A stretch of 64,000 nt of DNA from Candidatus Heimdallarchaeum endolithica (lineage in GTDB: Archaea > Asgardarchaeota > Heimdallarchaeia > Heimdallarchaeales > Heimdallarchaeaceae), in the NCBI GenBank assembly GCA_021513715.1, contig CP084167.1, forward strand, positions 2,397,174-2,461,173, read 5' to 3'. The notes beneath the pieces are model-generated. The model saw nothing but the letters and a program-made list of their open reading frames with translations, ran no database searches and was not told where the DNA came from. Below, in pieces: positions 54,577-63,942 of this stretch (its first letter is position 1; every line of letters starts with the position of its first letter). A program made the translations under genes and the position numbers.

Positions 54577-55164
54577 ATGAATATCATAAGGAAATTTCAA
54601 TTTATTATAATTGTAGGATTATGTATCTCCTCCTTTGCTTTTTCAGTAAGAGCTGAAAATGAAATTCAGGTGTATGATGACCAAATTACAGATACAAAAA
54701 TATACAGAAATTCTATTATTAATGTATTTGCAACGATTGTAAATCTTGGAAATAAAACCATTTTAGTTCATTCACTGAATGCAGAATTTATAAATGCTGA
54801 TGGATTATCAAAATATAATAAGTTATATTCTGAAAAATATGATACTGACCACCGTGAATTAGGTGCAGGAGAAAGTTTGACTGGGACTTTACGCTTTAAG
54901 GTGGTTAACGCAGAAGGGACTTATAATGTTAGTATCTTCTTTAAGGCGACAGACGTTTATTCTGAAGACAATCCCTTAGGAGAAGCACCAATTCTTAATT
55001 ACACCACTGGAAAAATTTTCACAGTAAAAGTATATGAGCAAACAAACGCTTCTGGTATTATTGCTGGTATCAGTTTCACTTTTCTCGGGATTGTTGGCGT
55101 GATAGTATTATTCATATTTTATGGATGGATAAAAGAGAGAATTACCAAAAAGAAGTATGAGTAA
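54577..55164 (+). CDS. Secreted, membrane-anchored beta-domain protein
   Basis: 195 residues: signal peptide (about 1-27, ending FSVRA), one beta-sandwich domain (about 28-150) with the pattern of archaeal CARDB/COG1361-like domains (NVFATIVNLGNKTILVHSL ... GAGESLTGTLRFKV), and a C-terminal span (about 160-183) with a basic tail. It starts 17 bases after the subunit E gene and is probably co-transcribed with it, although a functional link is not obvious. Role unknown; external domain. Confidence 0.75.
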   Translation: MNIIRKFQFIIIVGLCISSFAFSVRAENEIQVYDDQITDTKIYRNSIINVFATIVNLGNKTILVHSLNAEFINADGLSKYNKLYSEKYDTDHRELGAGESLTGTLRFKVVNAEGTYNVSIFFKATDVYSEDNPLGEAPILNYTTGKIFTVKVYEQTNASGIIAGISFTFLGIVGVIVLFIFYGWIKERITKKKYE

Positions 55165-55308
55165 CCTTTCTTTTTATTCCCTTTACCTTTTCTTGAATGA
55201 ATTGTTTGATCATTTTACTTTGAATTGTTTAACAGGATTTTGTTGTTGTTTGGTTATTGTCTCCTATCTTTACAGTTATTTTGTTTTTAAATTTTAAACA
55301 AAAAAGAA

Positions 55309-56103
55309 TTAGTCGTCAGAAAATTCAGTTTTTCTTGCGAACATTAAATATCCTGTGTGTGCCACATATTGCCATGTTTTCGGTCTAATTGCATTTTCTT
55401 TTAGCTGCATCTCTCTTTCGAGTAATTCTATAGCTTTTATCTCTGTAAAATTATTTGCTTTCAAACTGGTATATGTCTTTTCTAGTTGATTGGTTGTGGG
55501 AATAAAGAGTGTTATTATCCCAGATGGCTTTAGTGATTCTTTTGCATAAGGAATAATTTCCCATGGGTCTGCTAAATCTAAAAAAACACAATCGACATTC
55601 TTCTCTTCAAATCCTTGTTTTACATCTGCTAATTTAAATGTAATATGATCTGATAAGCCCAACCCTAATTTTTCTATATTTTTCTTTGCTATGTTATGTG
55701 CTTGTTCCCTAACCTCATATGTAAAAACGTGTCCAGAAGGTTGAACATACATAGCTAAAACTGAAGTCAATGCCCCACTTCCTGTTCCTGCTTCAATAAT
55801 TCTTGTTCCTGGCTTAATTCCGCTGTTTAAAATAATATATCCTAAATCTTTGGGATAAATAATTTGTGATTTGAATTCAAAATGATGGAGATAATCAGTA
55901 AGTATTGGCTTGTAAATAAATAGTTTGATTCCTTTATTGGTGATTATGGAAAGGCCATAGGGTTTTCCTATTATATCGTTAAATTCGAAAAAACCTTTGT
56001 TACAGTGAAATTTTTTATTTTCTTCTACCTTTCTTATCCATCTTCTCCTGTTATCAAATACAATTAGCACTCGATCGTCGTTTTTAATGTAATCTTCGCT
56101 CAA
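55309..56103 (-). CDS. trmI: tRNA (adenine-N1)-methyltransferase, TrmI/Trm61 type
   Basis: 264 residues. A small N-terminal beta domain is followed by a Rossmann methyltransferase: motif I IIEAGTGSGALTSVLA, acidic motif II FTYEVRE, and motif IV VFLDLADPWE (D-x-PW type). This combination is specific for the Trm61/TrmI family that makes m1A58 (and m1A57 in archaea) in tRNA using S-adenosylmethionine. The final ~40 residues (WQYVAHTGYLMFARK) match the family C-terminus. It is divergent from cysS. Confidence 0.93.
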   Translation of the reverse strand: MSEDYIKNDDRVLIVFDNRRRWIRKVEENKKFHCNKGFFEFNDIIGKPYGLSIITNKGIKLFIYKPILTDYLHHFEFKSQIIYPKDLGYIILNSGIKPGTRIIEAGTGSGALTSVLAMYVQPSGHVFTYEVREQAHNIAKKNIEKLGLGLSDHITFKLADVKQGFEEKNVDCVFLDLADPWEIIPYAKESLKPSGIITLFIPTTNQLEKTYTSLKANNFTEIKAIELLEREMQLKENAIRPKTWQYVAHTGYLMFARKTEFSDD

Positions 56104-56215
56104 GTTTTCACCTTAAGATTTGTTTCTTGGACTAGTTTTTTAGTTTTTCAATATTTGTGTGAGAATTTTCAGATTAAACGAAATGCTTTTGTAAGTTCAA
56201 GGATGTCTATTTTTA

Positions 56216-57646
56216 ATGATAAAAGTATATAATACTCTCACTAGAAAGCTAGAAGAATTTAATCCCATAAACAAAGGAAAAATCCATTGGTACCATTGTG
56301 GTGTAACCGTATATTCTAGAAGTCATCTAGGTCATGCAAGGAACTTAATAGCTTTTGATACCATCAGGAGGTATTTAGAATATAGAGGATACGAAGTCAG
56401 GTATGTTCAAAATTTTACTGATGTAGACGATAAGATGATTGTTAGGGCAAACGAAGAAGGCGTGTCAATCATAGAACTGGCAGAAAAAAACATACAAGAT
56501 TATTATGAAGACTTAGATAGACTTAACGTAAAAAGACCTTCTCTAGCACCAAGAGCATTACTACACATTAATCATATGATAAAAGACATTCAATCTCTAA
56601 TAGAAAAAGGATATGCTTATGTAGCTGATAATGGCGATGTTTATTTTGATGTTCGAAAATGGAAAGAATATGGTAAACTTTCTAAACAAAAGTTAGAAAA
56701 TATATTAGAACATACTGAGGATACAGAAAATCCAAATAAACGTTTTCCTGCAGATTTTGCACTATGGAAAGCTAAAAAAGAAGGTGAACCTTCTTGGCCT
56801 TCTCCATGGGGAGAAGGACGACCAGGTTGGCATATTGAATGTTCTACTATGTCTATGACCTATCTTGGAGAGACATTTGATATTCATAGTGGGGGACAAG
56901 ATTTAATCTTCCCTCATCATGAAAATGAAATTGCACAATCTGAAAGTCTAACAGGTAAACCTTTTGCTAGATACTGGCTACATAATGGTTTCGTAAAAAT
57001 AGACGCAGAAAAGATGTCTAAATCAATTGGTAATATAATTAATATAAACTCAATTCTCAAGAGTTACTCGCCTGATAGTGTAAGATTATATACTCTTCTT
57101 ACCCATTATAGACAACCTATTGACTTCACTGAAGAAGGATTAAAACAAGCGGAAGTAACAGCAGAAAGACTCTTCAATACGATCGTTCTCTTAAAGAGCT
57201 TTGCAAATGATGAAGAGGAATCTAGTGTAATTACTGAAGAAGATAAGACTATGATTCAAAGTATAGAAGATGCTAGAAATAAATTTATTGAAGCGATGGA
57301 TGAAGATTTTAATACAAGTAATGCTTTGGCTGCAGTATTTGAAATATCTAAGGATGTAAATGACTATTTAAGAAAAGTAGAAAAAATCAACTCAATGGTT
57401 GTAAGCAAAGCAAATGAATTGTTTGATGAATTTAGACTTGTTTTAGGACTATTCAGTGATATTGACCAATATATTAGCATCGATAAAGTCAAGAATTTAG
57501 TTAACTTGCTTATTGATCTCCGCCAGGAGTTCAGAAAAAGCAAGAATTGGGAAAAAAGTGACAGAATACGTGACACATTAAAAGATTCTGGGATAATTCT
57601 TGAGGATAATCCAAAAAGAGTATTATGGAAAATAGTTGCTAAATAA
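56216..57646 (+). CDS. cysS: Cysteinyl-tRNA synthetase
   Basis: 476 residues, the usual length. The zinc Cys29 (HCGVTVYSRSHLGHAR) is next to the HIGH-type SHLGHAR. GWHIECSTMSMTYLGETFD and IHSGGQDLIFPHHENEIAQS provide the other zinc ligands and the Cys-binding pocket, and EKMSKSIGN is the KMSKS loop. The C-terminal helical anticodon-binding part is complete. It charges tRNA-Cys. No clear Shine-Dalgarno precedes the ATG. Confidence 0.96.
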   Translation: MIKVYNTLTRKLEEFNPINKGKIHWYHCGVTVYSRSHLGHARNLIAFDTIRRYLEYRGYEVRYVQNFTDVDDKMIVRANEEGVSIIELAEKNIQDYYEDLDRLNVKRPSLAPRALLHINHMIKDIQSLIEKGYAYVADNGDVYFDVRKWKEYGKLSKQKLENILEHTEDTENPNKRFPADFALWKAKKEGEPSWPSPWGEGRPGWHIECSTMSMTYLGETFDIHSGGQDLIFPHHENEIAQSESLTGKPFARYWLHNGFVKIDAEKMSKSIGNIININSILKSYSPDSVRLYTLLTHYRQPIDFTEEGLKQAEVTAERLFNTIVLLKSFANDEEESSVITEEDKTMIQSIEDARNKFIEAMDEDFNTSNALAAVFEISKDVNDYLRKVEKINSMVVSKANELFDEFRLVLGLFSDIDQYISIDKVKNLVNLLIDLRQEFRKSKNWEKSDRIRDTLKDSGIILEDNPKRVLWKIVAK

Positions 57647-57675
57647 GTTCTTTTTCTTTTTTTGCCGTTGAATGT

Positions 57676-57704
57676 AAAAAATTGTCTTCCACAAACAATT
57701 TTTT
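57676..57704 (+). terminator. Hairpin and T-tract after cysS
   Basis: A 10-bp inverted repeat AAAAAATTGT/ACAATTTTTT with a nine-base loop, running into a longer T-rich stretch. It starts 30 bases after the cysS stop, and the T-rich tract suits archaeal termination. Confidence 0.5.
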
Positions 57705-57826
57705 TCTTTTTTTTGTTGTAAAAGAAAAGGAAAGATGAAAAAAGAGTTGTGAGTATAAAAAAGTAATTACTTAAATTAAATAATTCAGAAAAAAGTTTTT
57801 GTATTTTAGTGTATTTACTAAAAACA

Positions 57827-57988
57827 ATGAGTGACGATAAGATTAATGAAGAAAAACTAAATAACGAAAAAACTGAAGATGAAGAAGAATATGTGGGTAG
57901 GGATTGGAATAAAATTTTAATGGGTGTCTTGTTTGTCTTTGCTGCTACTGTGACATGGTATGTTATTCAAGCAATTCTTGGACATTAA
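57827..57988 (+). CDS. 53-aa single-span membrane protein
   Basis: A small ORF: 28 hydrophilic, mostly acidic residues (Asp/Glu/Asn/Lys) end in GRDWNK, then one C-terminal hydrophobic span of about 20 residues and a short GH tail. Size and layout (cytosolic acidic head, one tail anchor) resemble Sec61-beta/SecG-type subunits or other tail-anchored small proteins. The sequence lacks motifs that would settle it. A TATA-like TATTTTAGTGTATTT lies 10-25 bases upstream. Its tail overlaps the extended frame of the next ORF, whose true start is later. Confidence 0.6.
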   Translation: MSDDKINEEKLNNEKTEDEEEYVGRDWNKILMGVLFVFAATVTWYVIQAILGH

Positions 57989-58080
57989 CCTTTTTAAACA
58001 ATTTTTTGTTTATTTTGAGGAAAGACAAATTAAGGATTTGCATAAAAAAACTTTTTTATATGTATTTTTTTGCTTTTAAT

Positions 58081-58770
58081 ATGTTAAAGAAAACAATTTT
58101 TACTAATTTGGTTCTCCTGTTATTTAGTTCGTTTTTAATGTGTGCAGGGTCTAGCTATACTATAATTCCTTCTGATTACTTGATCTATAATGTTATAGAT
58201 GCAAGTTCAACAACAAACTACTTTTATGGTGCATGGCCCCCAGGGGCATATTTTGGAACATGGTCTGTCAAAGAAGGGGATAAAGTGATGTTCAACATAA
58301 CTTCTGTAACGAGTAACTCTATTAATGGCACTCTGACCATTGGAAATGTTACTTTTTCTGATGTAAGAAATATTGATGTAGGTAGTGCTCTTGCTTTAAG
58401 CATTTATCCATGGATGGGTGGGCTTATTGCAAATTCTTCAGATTGGGATGATATAACACAATTAGTTGAAAATACTAACACTACTATATCTGTAGAGCAA
58501 ATAACTCACTTTGTAAATGGTGATAACCTTACATTAGTTGCAAGAATTTTTGAAGTTTCAAATTATTATGGTCAATATTCAAAGTTAATTTATGATAACG
58601 AAACTGGTATTTTGCTTGAAGGAATAACAAGTTTTAGTAATTATCTCTTAAGTTTATCTTTGGAATTCACTTCTATTGAGCTTAATATTCAAGCACAAAA
58701 AACTATGTGGACTCCCTTGTTAGTATCTGTTTTTTCTGTTGTTATAGTTGTAATATTAAAAAAACGTTAA
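58081..58770 (+). CDS. Secreted protein with C-terminal membrane anchor
   Basis: About 229 residues from the ATG at 58081. The frame is open from 57955, but the signal peptide (LKKTIFTNLVLLLFSSFLMC) and a TATA-like TTTTTTATATG about 30 bases upstream place the start here. A ~180-residue external domain follows, Asn/Thr/Ser-rich with several N-x-T/S sequons (NVTF, NSSD, NTTI, NLTL). A final span (about 210-226) ends in KKR. Family unknown. It resembles other short archaeal surface proteins of the window in layout only. Confidence 0.75.
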   Translation: MLKKTIFTNLVLLLFSSFLMCAGSSYTIIPSDYLIYNVIDASSTTNYFYGAWPPGAYFGTWSVKEGDKVMFNITSVTSNSINGTLTIGNVTFSDVRNIDVGSALALSIYPWMGGLIANSSDWDDITQLVENTNTTISVEQITHFVNGDNLTLVARIFEVSNYYGQYSKLIYDNETGILLEGITSFSNYLLSLSLEFTSIELNIQAQKTMWTPLLVSVFSVVIVVILKKR

Positions 58771-58843
58771 CTATACAACTATTCTTTCCATTTTTAATAA
58801 AAAAAGCAAAAACTTTTAGAATAACGAGTTTAGAACATAATAT

Positions 58844-59638
58844 ATGTCAGAAGAAGAAAAAATAGTTCAATATAAGCAAGTAGGCAAAAATAATAATATT
58901 GTGCTTATTACATTTCATAGACACAAAGATCTGAATGCGTTTAATTCACAAATGCTAGAAGAGTTTGAAGAAGTTTTATTGAAAATAAAGCAAGAAAACG
59001 ATATTCGCTGCGTAATTATTACTTCAGAAGGTAAATCATTTGTTGCTGGAGCTGACCTTAAATGGATGTCAACTCTCAATGAAGAAAATTATAACGATTT
59101 AATAGCTAAAGGACAGGTAGTATTTGAATTGATTGAATCTTTGCCAGTACCAGTAATCGCTGCAGTAAATGGATATGCTTTAGGAGGTGGAATGGAACTT
59201 TCTTTAGCATGTGACATTAGAATTGCTAGTTCAAAAGCAGTTTTCGGACAACCAGAAGTTACGTTGGGGTTAGCTCCAGGATGGGGAGGAACTGTTCGTT
59301 TACCCCTTATTTCAGGATTAGGTGTAGCAAAAGATCTTATTCTTACTGGTAGAAAAATAAGTGCTGATGAAGCTCTAAAACTAAATATAGTTTCTGCAGT
59401 TTATCCTCCAGAAGAATTACTAGATAAAGCTTTAGAACTTGCAGAAACGATTGCATCAAATGCTCCTATTGCAGTAAGAGAAGCAAAAAAAGTTTTTACA
59501 TCAACATTTCAAGAGAAAGTTAAAGAGGGGTACCGAAAAGAACAAGATGCAGCAAAACCATGTTTTGCATCAAGTGACTTAAAAGAAGGAATTGATGCAT
59601 TGTTTAACAGAAGAAAACCAGAATTTAAAGATAATTAA
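58844..59638 (+). CDS. Enoyl-CoA hydratase/isomerase family protein
   Basis: 264 residues, typical for crotonase-fold enzymes. The first oxyanion loop is in FVAGADLKWM and the second in GYALGGGMELSLACDIRIAS. FGQPEVTLGLAPGWGGTVRLP contains the catalytic-region Glu (QPE), and its usual second Glu position reads AP-GW-G. The C-terminal helix (ASSDLKEGIDALFNRRKP) is complete. It probably hydrates 2-enoyl-CoA thioesters in fatty-acid or amino-acid breakdown. The exact substrate cannot be told, and no other beta-oxidation gene is nearby. Confidence 0.93.
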   Translation: MSEEEKIVQYKQVGKNNNIVLITFHRHKDLNAFNSQMLEEFEEVLLKIKQENDIRCVIITSEGKSFVAGADLKWMSTLNEENYNDLIAKGQVVFELIESLPVPVIAAVNGYALGGGMELSLACDIRIASSKAVFGQPEVTLGLAPGWGGTVRLPLISGLGVAKDLILTGRKISADEALKLNIVSAVYPPEELLDKALELAETIASNAPIAVREAKKVFTSTFQEKVKEGYRKEQDAAKPCFASSDLKEGIDALFNRRKPEFKDN

Positions 59639-59664
59639 TTTTTTTTTTAGTTGTGTCTAATTCC

Positions 59665-60813
59665 TTACCTTTTTTTGAATTTATTATTTTTACAATATGG
59701 ACAGCCAAATTCTTTTAGTTCTTCAATTGTCTTTATTTTCTTATTTTTGCCAATTGTAATTTCGTTTTTACAATTTATACAAACATAAATCCTGTTTTTA
59801 GGATTGAAATCACCAGTATAAAGCTTATCGAGATATTGTCCTTTAATTATTGGTGTTAGGGGTGGAAGAGTTTCTAATCTATATAGAACAGACTCTCCAG
59901 CTAAAATTTGTGCTCCTATATACTTATTAAATCGAGGTAGAATATGAGTGACCAAACAATTCATTGCAAGAAGATCTTTCTGAATTTTTAGCATTTCTTG
60001 AGGGGGTTTTTGACCAAAAGAAAGGTAGATAACACCTCCAATAGATTGATTTAGTATTTCTAAAGCTCTAGACACAAATAATGACACTCCTGGTCTAGTA
60101 TATGGGGGATCTGTAAGTACTACATCAAAGATACCTTGGTAGGATCTAGGAATGGGATTCCTAAAGTCGTGATGAACAAATTTGATATTGGTACTGTTGT
60201 CTTTATTATATATATCAATAATTTTTTTTAACCTTTGATCAATGTCAAATACTACGATTTCTTGGTCATTTTTAAGAAACTGAGAAAGAAGTAAACTAGT
60301 TAAATCACTATCTCCAATGAACGCATAATTATCTTTTATCAGATCATAGTTGTGATTCATAAATAATATTCTTCTTAAATTTGTTTCAGCTGTAGCAAAA
60401 GACTGATCAATTACAGTTTTAGGCGCACCTCTCATCGATGCATAATATTTGAATTTTTCTAGTTCTTTTTCAAACTTATTTTCTTCAAATATAAACCCAA
60501 TTCCATCACATTCTTTGCATGTTAAGTCAAAATTAACTTTTGTAAGTTCTTTGACTGCTTCAATTCCCGTGAATGAAAGTTTGTTCCCTTTCGGTGTTTT
60601 TTCACACCATCCTATCTTTATCAACTCATTTTTTATTGCAACACTTATTGGAGTGGGAAAACCGCTTTTTTGCGCAACAAATTTTATTGGTTTGTTTGGG
60701 TATCTGTCTAAAACAGCTAAAAAGCGCTTTATTCCGTTAATTCCCTCTTTTATTTTGACTTTTTTTGTAATTTCATTGATCTGTTTAATTATCTCTTCCC
60801 TATTCGTATTCAA
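59665..60813 (-). CDS. bpsA: Branched-chain polyamine synthase BpsA-like
   Basis: 382 residues. An N-terminal winged-helix-like region (about 1-100) contains a single C-x2-C motif. The aminopropyltransferase/Rossmann domain follows, with FIGDSDLTSLLLS, VVFDID, FDVVLTDPPYT (acidic DPPY loop) and IYLSFGQKPP. A C-terminal zinc ribbon is C-x2-C...C-x2-C. This order is that of N4-bis(aminopropyl)spermidine synthase (BpsA, former DUF43) of archaea and thermophilic bacteria. The start is TTG preceded by AGGTAAG. It is divergent, 101 bases away, from a PLP decarboxylase, which fits a polyamine locus. Confidence 0.9.
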   Translation of the reverse strand: MNTNREEIIKQINEITKKVKIKEGINGIKRFLAVLDRYPNKPIKFVAQKSGFPTPISVAIKNELIKIGWCEKTPKGNKLSFTGIEAVKELTKVNFDLTCKECDGIGFIFEENKFEKELEKFKYYASMRGAPKTVIDQSFATAETNLRRILFMNHNYDLIKDNYAFIGDSDLTSLLLSQFLKNDQEIVVFDIDQRLKKIIDIYNKDNSTNIKFVHHDFRNPIPRSYQGIFDVVLTDPPYTRPGVSLFVSRALEILNQSIGGVIYLSFGQKPPQEMLKIQKDLLAMNCLVTHILPRFNKYIGAQILAGESVLYRLETLPPLTPIIKGQYLDKLYTGDFNPKNRIYVCINCKNEITIGKNKKIKTIEELKEFGCPYCKNNKFKKR

Positions 60814-60914
60814 CTTACCTATTTTATAATATCTCTCTTCTAAAATTTTGTTATTAATATCTCAAATATTTCTTCGTAAGAAAAATTTTTCAATAGATTG
60901 AAAACTGTAAAATT

Positions 60915-62189
60915 GTGAAAAATTTAATTTCTTCATTTTCTTATCTAGATTATAAAACTAATCTACTTACTCTAAATAATATCCCACTTAATGAGCTAAT
61001 AAAAGATGTCGATACACCTTTTTTTCTTTATTTACCTAAACGATTCGAGCAAAACTATTTAGCACTTAAAAATTCATTATCAAAGTATTTACCTAATTTT
61101 CAGATTTTTTATGCCGTAAAAGCCAATTATTTAGGAAAAATATTGTTAGATGCAAAAAAACTTGGTTTAGGACTAGAGGTTATGTCTTTGTTTGAGATTT
61201 TATTGGCTAGAAGAGCTAAATATTCTTTTAATAATCTTATTTTTAATGGCCCAGCTAAAACTGAACTAGAACTCACTACTTACTTAAAAGAAAATTCTAA
61301 TGCTAGAATCAACGTAGAATCATTAAATGAACTAGTTTTAATTGAAAGAATTGCTAAAAAAATGAAAATTAAACCAAAAGTAACTGTGAGGATTCATCCT
61401 AACTTAAGTAAAGAAACTGAAAAAAGGATGTTGATTAAGAAAAGCAGTAAATTAGGTATAGATTACGAAAGGGCAAAGAAACTTTTTTCTTTTGCTAAAG
61501 ATTCAGACTTTTTAGAACCTGTAGGAGTACACGTGCATGTTGGCACAAATCTTTCATCTCATGAGTTTTTTGATGAATTGTTTGATTTTATGAATTCATA
61601 CATTGAGAGTTTAAGAAAAATCGATATCCAGATTAAAGAAGTAAATCTTGGAGGAGGGTTAGCTCCCCCAAATGTCCTGATTAGAGAAAATTTTAGTTTA
61701 TATCGCTTTGCTGAACAAATAGTAACAAAATTTGAGAACTACAAAGATATTCTTTTTCTTTTTGAACCAGGACGATATTTGATTGCAGATAGTTTTATCG
61801 CTTTGACTAAAATTCTACAAACAAAGAAAAGCTGGGGGCGAAAGTGGGCTTTTGTAGATATTGGAGCTAATTCTCTTGTTCCTTTGAGATATAGCATTTA
61901 TTCTGTTATTCCTCTATTTTTTAAGGGGAAGGGCCAATATTGCAATCTTGGGGGTCCATTGTGTTTACCTGTTGATATCATAACAAAAGAAGCAGTTGAT
62001 TTTATGGTAGAGAACGATGATTTGTTGGCAGTACTAAATTGTGGTGCTTATACTCTCTCTATGAGCGAACAATTCGGTTATCCACGTCCTCCTGTTTATG
62101 AGCTAAATGAGAAAGGAAAGTTAAAATTGATCAAACCTTCTGATGATATAGAAAGAATGGTTGAAGAGAATTTTAGTAATCTTGAGTAG
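60915..62189 (+). CDS. PLP-dependent amino-acid decarboxylase (LysA/ornithine decarboxylase fold)
   Basis: 424 residues, fold-type III. The PLP lysine is in FYAVKANY (about 72-79). HVHVGTNLS, EVNLGGGLAPP (phosphate loop), FEPGRYLIADS and NCGAYTLSMSEQFGYPRPP with the active-site Cys of the dimer partner are all present. The family includes diaminopimelate, ornithine and lysine/arginine decarboxylases. Motifs alone do not separate them safely. Adjacency to bpsA makes polyamine precursor supply (ornithine, lysine or arginine decarboxylation) as likely as lysine synthesis. The start is GTG. Confidence 0.88.
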   Translation: MKNLISSFSYLDYKTNLLTLNNIPLNELIKDVDTPFFLYLPKRFEQNYLALKNSLSKYLPNFQIFYAVKANYLGKILLDAKKLGLGLEVMSLFEILLARRAKYSFNNLIFNGPAKTELELTTYLKENSNARINVESLNELVLIERIAKKMKIKPKVTVRIHPNLSKETEKRMLIKKSSKLGIDYERAKKLFSFAKDSDFLEPVGVHVHVGTNLSSHEFFDELFDFMNSYIESLRKIDIQIKEVNLGGGLAPPNVLIRENFSLYRFAEQIVTKFENYKDILFLFEPGRYLIADSFIALTKILQTKKSWGRKWAFVDIGANSLVPLRYSIYSVIPLFFKGKGQYCNLGGPLCLPVDIITKEAVDFMVENDDLLAVLNCGAYTLSMSEQFGYPRPPVYELNEKGKLKLIKPSDDIERMVEENFSNLE

Positions 62190-62205
62190 GGATTTGGTGA
62201 AACAA

Positions 62206-62697
62206 TTGACTTCTTCTAAATCCACCCAAATATGTAGAGACACATGTAAAAGTAAATGTTGCAAAAGTACTCCCCCAGCTTTAACCTCTGAAGATTTAAC
62301 TAGAATTAGTAATGCCCTCGGGATAAAAAAAGAAGAGTTTGCAAATAATAAAAATAATTATTTTTTTGTCAAAAAAAGAGAAAATAGTAATGACTGTTAT
62401 TTTTTATCAGATGAAGGAGAATGTAAAATTTATAATTATCGCCCATTAGATTGTCAATTATTCCCAGTTTTGTTTAAAATTAAAAGAGTAGATTCTTCAT
62501 ATTTAATAAAATGGTATATATGGTATTGTCCCTTAACAGACTTTTTCACTTCAGAGTTTTTGATAGAAAAAGCAAAGAAAATAATTGTTAGGTATTTAGA
62601 AAAAGATTCAGGGATTCTGTTTGAATATCAATCTGCAATGTACGGAACTGGGGGGTATAAGAGAAAGCACTTTCTTTTTGAGGAAAAGATACCTTGA
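62206..62697 (+). CDS. YkgJ-type Cys-cluster protein
   Basis: About 163 residues from a TTG at 62206, set by GGTGA at 62196-62200; the frame is open to 62161 inside the previous gene. An N-terminal C-x3-C-x3-CC cluster (CRDTCKSKCC) and a second Cys group (CYFLSDEGECKIYNYRPLDC, followed by QLFP) match the YkgJ/UPF0153 family, which binds zinc or an Fe-S cluster. Function is unknown in the family. It follows the decarboxylase by only 16 bases and is probably co-transcribed with it. Confidence 0.8.
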   Translation: MTSSKSTQICRDTCKSKCCKSTPPALTSEDLTRISNALGIKKEEFANNKNNYFFVKKRENSNDCYFLSDEGECKIYNYRPLDCQLFPVLFKIKRVDSSYLIKWYIWYCPLTDFFTSEFLIEKAKKIIVRYLEKDSGILFEYQSAMYGTGGYKRKHFLFEEKIP

Positions 62698-62825
62698 TCA
62701 AGTAGAATAATATACAAGATTTTTTTTAGGACAAAAATCCCTAAATAAAAAAATTTTATAAATACTCTATTTTCTGTCTCAATATTCTTAATTATTATTC
62801 AATTAACTAATAAAAGGTGTACAAG

Positions 62826-63764
62826 ATGAAGGCGGATTTGATTGTCATCGCTCTTGGAGGAAATATGATCCTACAAAGAGGACAAAAAGGAACATTTGAA
62901 GAACAAATGGAAAATACACAAAAAGCTTCTGTGGTTATAGCTGATTTGGTAGAACAAGGATATAAATTAGTATTGACTAGCGGAAATGGGCCCCAGGTAG
63001 GAAATATCTTAGCACAACAAAATTATGAAGATGCCCCCTCCATGCCTTTATATGTTTGTGGGGCTATGAGCCAAGGGCAAATAGGTTATATGATCTCCAT
63101 GACTCTTCAAAATGAATTTAAAAAACGTAATAAAGAAGTTGATGTTATCACTTTGTCTACACGTGTGATAGTGGATAAAAACGATCCTGGTTTTTCTAAT
63201 CCAACAAAACCAATTGGTAGGTTTTATACAAAGGATCAAGCAGATAAATTTAATGAAGAAGGTAAAGGGCCTTATATGGATGATGCTGGTAGAGGATATA
63301 GATTGTTTGTCGCTTCTCCTCAACCTTTAGAAATAGTTGAAAAGAAAGCTATACAAACTTTGGCAGATAGCGGTATGCTTGTTTATTGTGTTGGAGGAGG
63401 GGGTATACCTGTTGTAAAAAATGATGATGGAACACTTGAAGGAGCAATGGCAGTCATTGACAAAGACCGAGCTTCTGCGGTACTAGCAGAACAAATAGAT
63501 GCAGGAATCCTTATGATACTTACTGACGTTCCTCATGCTTGTTTGAATTACAAAAAAGAGGACGAAAAACCTTTGGGAGAAATAAGTTTGGCTCTTGCTA
63601 TGCAATATTATGATGAAGGGCATTTTATTAAGGGTAGCATGGGACCAAAAATCGAAGCAGCAATTAGGTTTGTTAAGAAGACTCAAGGGAAGGCGATAAT
63701 TACCAATCCAGAAAACGCAATCAAAGCGATTAAGGGCGAAGCTGGTACAATTGTTGTCCCCTAA
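62826..63764 (+). CDS. arcC: Carbamate kinase
   Basis: About 312 residues, the family length. Motifs: IALGGNMIL at the N-terminus, LTSGNGPQVG, the lid region DPGFSNPTKPIG, CVGGGGIPVV, VIDKDRASAVLAEQ and FIKGSMGPKIEAA. It transfers phosphate between carbamoyl phosphate and ADP, making ATP in fermentative arginine or purine breakdown, or running in reverse. AGGTG at 62814-62818 precedes the ATG at 62826 by seven bases, so I prefer that to the GTG at 62817, which falls inside the Shine-Dalgarno. Confidence 0.96.
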   Translation: MKADLIVIALGGNMILQRGQKGTFEEQMENTQKASVVIADLVEQGYKLVLTSGNGPQVGNILAQQNYEDAPSMPLYVCGAMSQGQIGYMISMTLQNEFKKRNKEVDVITLSTRVIVDKNDPGFSNPTKPIGRFYTKDQADKFNEEGKGPYMDDAGRGYRLFVASPQPLEIVEKKAIQTLADSGMLVYCVGGGGIPVVKNDDGTLEGAMAVIDKDRASAVLAEQIDAGILMILTDVPHACLNYKKEDEKPLGEISLALAMQYYDEGHFIKGSMGPKIEAAIRFVKKTQGKAIITNPENAIKAIKGEAGTIVVP

Positions 63765-63942
63765 TGAAAACTCTTCTTTTTTCATTTCAAAATTTTTCTT
63801 AAAACCTTTTTTTTGTTATTCTGAAATGGGTAATACCGTGCAATTTAAAAAGATAAAGGATAAATTTCTAGTGTTGTAAAAAATAGAGAAAGATGTTTCA
63901 GAGGTCAAAGAACATTTTGGATTCAATTATTTTGTGATTATT

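Noticed and set aside
57955..58080. 42-residue extension of the secreted protein gene
   Set aside because: It precedes a typical signal peptide, overlaps the 53-aa gene and contains the likely promoter.
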